Positions 61,714-64,000 of a stretch of DNA of 64,000 nt are shown in pieces. The position numbers and the translations under genes were made by a program. Below the pieces are notes generated by a model. The model was given only the letters and a program-made list of their open reading frames with translations. It had not been told where the DNA came from and did not search any database. The stretch's first letter is position 1, and each line of letters starts with the position of its first letter. The stretch comes from Psychroflexus halocasei (lineage in GTDB: Bacteria; Bacteroidota; Bacteroidia; Flavobacteriales; Flavobacteriaceae), in NCBI RefSeq assembly GCF_900107595.1, contig NZ_FNQF01000003.1:237652-301651 (forward strand). The letters are read 5' to 3'.

Positions 61714-62163
61714 TTATGATAAGCTTGACTTAACATGTTTAGAAATAGTTTTACCATCAGCTTTCCCTGCCAAACGTTTAGAAGCAATTCCCATAACTTT
61801 TCCCATATCTTTCATAGAGTCAGCTCTGGTTTCTAAGATAATAGCTTCTACTTCATTCTTAATCTCCTCATCACTCAATTGAGCTGGTAAAAACTCTTCA
61901 ATAATTTTTGCCTCTGCTAATTCAGCATCTGCTAATTCTGGTCTATTTTGCTCTTTGTAAACTTCAGCACTTTCTTTACGTTGTTTAACGAGTCTTTGAA
62001 GTAACTTTAGCTCTTCATCGTCTGTGAGTTCCCCAGTTGAGTCTCCAGAAGTCTTTGCTTTTATAATTTCATTTTTAATAGATCTTAAAGAAGCTAAAGC
62101 AACTGTATCTTTTGCTTTCATTGCTGCTTTCATCTTGTCCATTACTTGTTTTTCTAATGCCAT
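61714..62163 (-). CDS. GatB/YqeY domain-containing protein
   Basis: A 149-residue YqeY protein, related to the tail domain of the GatB amidotransferase subunit and thought to bind tRNA. Start ATG at 62163 (MALEKQVMDKMKAAMKAKD); an adjacent ATG at 62166 is equivalent, and the longer frame to 62214 runs through a promoter element. Conserved segments: ASLRSIKNEIIKAKT, LLQRLVKQRKESAEVY, EEFLPAQLSDEEI and MGKVMGIASKRLAGKADGKTISKHVK. Function unknown. Confidence 0.95.
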   Translation of the reverse strand: MALEKQVMDKMKAAMKAKDTVALASLRSIKNEIIKAKTSGDSTGELTDDEELKLLQRLVKQRKESAEVYKEQNRPELADAELAEAKIIEEFLPAQLSDEEIKNEVEAIILETRADSMKDMGKVMGIASKRLAGKADGKTISKHVKSSLS

Positions 62164-62178
62164 CATTAAATTTTTATA

Positions 62179-62186
62179 CAAATATA
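62179..62186 (-). promoter_or_regulatory. -7 promoter element for the YqeY gene
   Basis: Minus strand TATATTTG, 15 bases before the ATG at 62163. Excludes the longer start at 62214. Confidence 0.55.
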
Positions 62187-62274
62187 AAGAAAGATTGCAT
62201 GAAAAAGTTAGCATTTATAAAGCTGTTAATAATGATTTGTAACTAATGTTACGACTGAAATATTTTATAAAGCT

Positions 62275-62282
62275 TAAATTTG
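62275..62282 (+). promoter_or_regulatory. -7 promoter element for the MBL-rhodanese gene
   Basis: Plus strand TAAATTTG. The frame-opening ATG at 62284 follows after one base and cannot be used with this promoter; the next ATG at 62332 is the start. Confidence 0.55.
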
Positions 62283-62331
62283 TATGAAACTACACGTGAA
62301 GTATACTTTTAAGAATTTAAAAAATCACAAA

Positions 62332-63738
62332 ATGAAAATTGAGCAGATATACACAGGGTGTTTAGCACAAGGTGCATACTATATAGAAAGTAAAGGTGAA
62401 GTGGCTATCATAGACCCATTAAGAGAGGTTCAACCTTATATAGATAAAGCCAATAAAAATAATGCTAAGATTAAATACATTTTTGAAACACATTTCCACG
62501 CAGATTTCGTAAGTGGTCATGTAACTCTTGCCAAAGAAACAGGGGCTACAATAGTTTATGGCCCATCTGCTGAAACAAACTTTGAAGCACATATAGCTAA
62601 AAATAATGAGGTTTTTAAAATAGGTGATATTACGATTGAACTTTTACATACACCAGGACATACTATGGAGAGTTCTTGCTATCTATTAAAAGATAAAGAT
62701 GGTAAAAATCACTCCTTATTTACAGGTGATACACTTTTTCTAGGAGATGTTGGAAGACCTGATCTAGCTCAAAAATCTGCAAGTATGACTCAGGAGGAAT
62801 TGGCTGGTCTATTATATGAAAGTTTAAGGACTAAAATTATGCCCTTAGAAAATCATATCACAGTTTATCCAGCACATGGAGCAGGTTCAGCATGTGGTAA
62901 AAATATGATGAAAGAAACGGTAGATTCTTTAGGAAACCAAAAGAAAATAAATTATGCTCTTCGATCAGATATGACAAAAGAAGAATTTATTAAAGAAGTT
63001 ACCGATGGCTTGCTTCCTCCTCCAAAGTATTTTCCTTTAAATGTAAAAATGAATAAAGAAGGTTATGAGGATATAAAAAATATTATTAAAAAAGGAACTA
63101 AAGAATTATCACCTGATGAGTTTGAAACTGTAGCTAACAATACAAATGCAATAATATTAGATGTTAGAAGTGAAGATGAGTATATAAAAGGTCATATTCC
63201 ACAATCTATTTTTGTAGGTTTAAACGGAGACTTTGCTCCATGGGTTGGTGCACTAATTTCAGATGTCAAACAGTCCATTCTATTGGTTACACCTGAAGGG
63301 AAAGAGGAAGAAGCTGTGATAAGACTCTCACGTGTTGGATTTGACAATACACTTGGCATATTAAAAGGTGGATTTACAGCTTGGAAGAAGGCTGGAAAAG
63401 AATATGATAAGGTTAATTCTATATCGGCTGAAGAATTCAAAGATTTAAAGATAAATCAACTGTCATTATTTGATGTGCGCAAAAAAACTGAATATAATTC
63501 AGAACATTTAATAAATTCAATAAATACGCCTTTGGCAGAACTTAACGATCATTTAGAGACTTACCCAGATAATGAAGCCTTTTATTTACATTGTTTAGGT
63601 GGTTATCGATCTGTCATCGCCAGTTCTATATTAAAAATGCGTGGTAAGCATAATTTAATCAACGTTGAGGGTGGTTTTGAAGTATTCAAAGAGCTTGAAA
63701 TCCCAACAACTGAATCGACTTGTCCATCGAAACTATAA
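62332..63738 (+). CDS. MBL-fold hydrolase fused to two rhodanese domains (persulfide dioxygenase-sulfurtransferase type)
   Basis: A 468-residue protein, start MKIEQIYTGCLAQGAYYIES. The N-terminal metallo-beta-lactamase domain (about 1-230) shows the metal motif THFHADFVSGH, LLHTPGHTMESSCYLL, LFTGDTLFLGDVGRPDL and VYPAHGAGSACGK, as in ETHE1-like persulfide dioxygenases. Two rhodanese domains follow: the first has AIILDVRSEDEYIKGHIP but no cysteine at the active loop (LLVTPEGKEEEA), so it looks inactive; the second has YLHCLGGYRS with the catalytic Cys. Such fusions oxidise and transfer sulfane sulfur from glutathione or other persulfides. Detoxification of sulfide is the likely role. Confidence 0.93.
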   Translation: MKIEQIYTGCLAQGAYYIESKGEVAIIDPLREVQPYIDKANKNNAKIKYIFETHFHADFVSGHVTLAKETGATIVYGPSAETNFEAHIAKNNEVFKIGDITIELLHTPGHTMESSCYLLKDKDGKNHSLFTGDTLFLGDVGRPDLAQKSASMTQEELAGLLYESLRTKIMPLENHITVYPAHGAGSACGKNMMKETVDSLGNQKKINYALRSDMTKEEFIKEVTDGLLPPPKYFPLNVKMNKEGYEDIKNIIKKGTKELSPDEFETVANNTNAIILDVRSEDEYIKGHIPQSIFVGLNGDFAPWVGALISDVKQSILLVTPEGKEEEAVIRLSRVGFDNTLGILKGGFTAWKKAGKEYDKVNSISAEEFKDLKINQLSLFDVRKKTEYNSEHLINSINTPLAELNDHLETYPDNEAFYLHCLGGYRSVIASSILKMRGKHNLINVEGGFEVFKELEIPTTESTCPSKL

Positions 63739-63760
63739 ATCATTAATAATAAATTTCTTA

Positions 63761-63798
63761 AAAATGAGCTGGCTTTATAGAAGGTCAGCTTTTTTTTG
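63761..63798 (+). terminator. Probable terminator after the MBL-rhodanese gene
   Basis: Imperfect hairpin with AGCTG / CAGCT arms, then eight T, 28 bases after the stop codon. Confidence 0.6.
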
Positions 63799-63865
63799 TT
63801 TAAAATTGTGAGCGTAGGTTTTGTCTTACACTTCACGTATCATCTTAAGATCAGATTTAATAAAT

Positions 63866-63899
63866 AAAAAAAGCCTGTAAGAAGATCTTACAGGCTTTA
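63866..63899 (-). terminator. Terminator of the rRNA operon
   Basis: Stem AAAGCCTGTAAG / CTTACAGGCTTT with a T-tract on the minus strand, 12 bases beyond the 5S rRNA 3' end. Confidence 0.85.
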
Positions 63900-63911
63900 G
63901 TATATAAAGGA

Positions 63912-64000
<89 letters not shown>

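Overview
The window is a chromosomal segment of an AT-rich member of the Bacteroidetes, most likely a (marine) Flavobacteriaceae species. Reasons: gldF and gldG of gliding motility, two type IX secretion substrates with type B C-terminal domains, a PorV/PorQ-like outer membrane protein, repeated Bacteroidetes-type promoter elements (TAnnTTTG), frequent TTG starts without Shine-Dalgarno sequences, the long Bacteroidetes form of NusB, a SusC-like B12 uptake layout and a BCCT osmolyte carrier. I cannot name the genus from sequence alone. No insertion sequence, prophage, CRISPR array or tRNA was seen. The content is dense housekeeping and envelope biology with short intergenic gaps.

Layout. 1-4.7 kb (minus): GbsR/MarR-type regulator, RND adaptor and RND pump (pump cut by the left edge). 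4.8-9.8 kb (minus): CocE-like hydrolase, M1 aminopeptidase and an unassigned 353-aa protein with faint kinase-like motifs. 9.9-18.7 kb (plus): ABC exporter pair, two large T9SS type B surface proteins, uvrB. 18.8-26.4 kb (minus): SulP transporter, OxyR, PriA, a chalcone-isomerase-fold protein, YihY/BrkB membrane protein, NadC. 26.5-31.8 kb: rlmH, lipA, gapdh (plus), lpxK (minus), Nif3-like and a coiled-coil DUF164 protein that has lost its zinc cysteines (plus). 31.9-33.8 kb (minus): purC and phoH. 33.9-37.4 kb (plus): SAM hydrolase, ABM monooxygenase, gldF, gldG. 37.5-46.5 kb: DegT aminotransferase, Kdo transferase (waaA, apparently without a canonical start codon), DUF2461 protein, HTH-S24 regulator, PorV-like protein, pssA, lnt, sugar-phosphate transferase.

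46.6-52.7 kb is a complete vitamin B12 uptake locus: a cobalamin riboswitch on the minus strand in front of a BtuB-type TonB receptor and a surface beta-propeller lipoprotein resembling BtuG, with btuF-btuC-btuD diverging on the plus strand from a separate promoter. 52.7-54 kb holds a small sulfotransferase-like protein and a solitary NUMOD4/HNH protein. 54-58.8 kb: redoxin-like protein, yajC, DUF1573, nusB (minus), an ABC exporter and a PUR-domain protein (plus). 59-64 kb: a BCCT carrier paired with a tandem universal stress protein, a YqeY protein, an MBL-fold/rhodanese fusion, and the 3' part of a 5S rRNA (minus) with its terminator at the right edge.

The most unusual points are the BtuG-like lipoprotein under riboswitch control, the kinase-like orphan family at 8.7-9.8 kb, the ATT (or other non-canonical) start of waaA, the cysteine-free DUF164 protein, the cysteine-rich insertion in the DegT aminotransferase, and several TTG pseudo-starts that lie inside promoter -7 elements. 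I did not find evidence for a wholly new multi-gene system.
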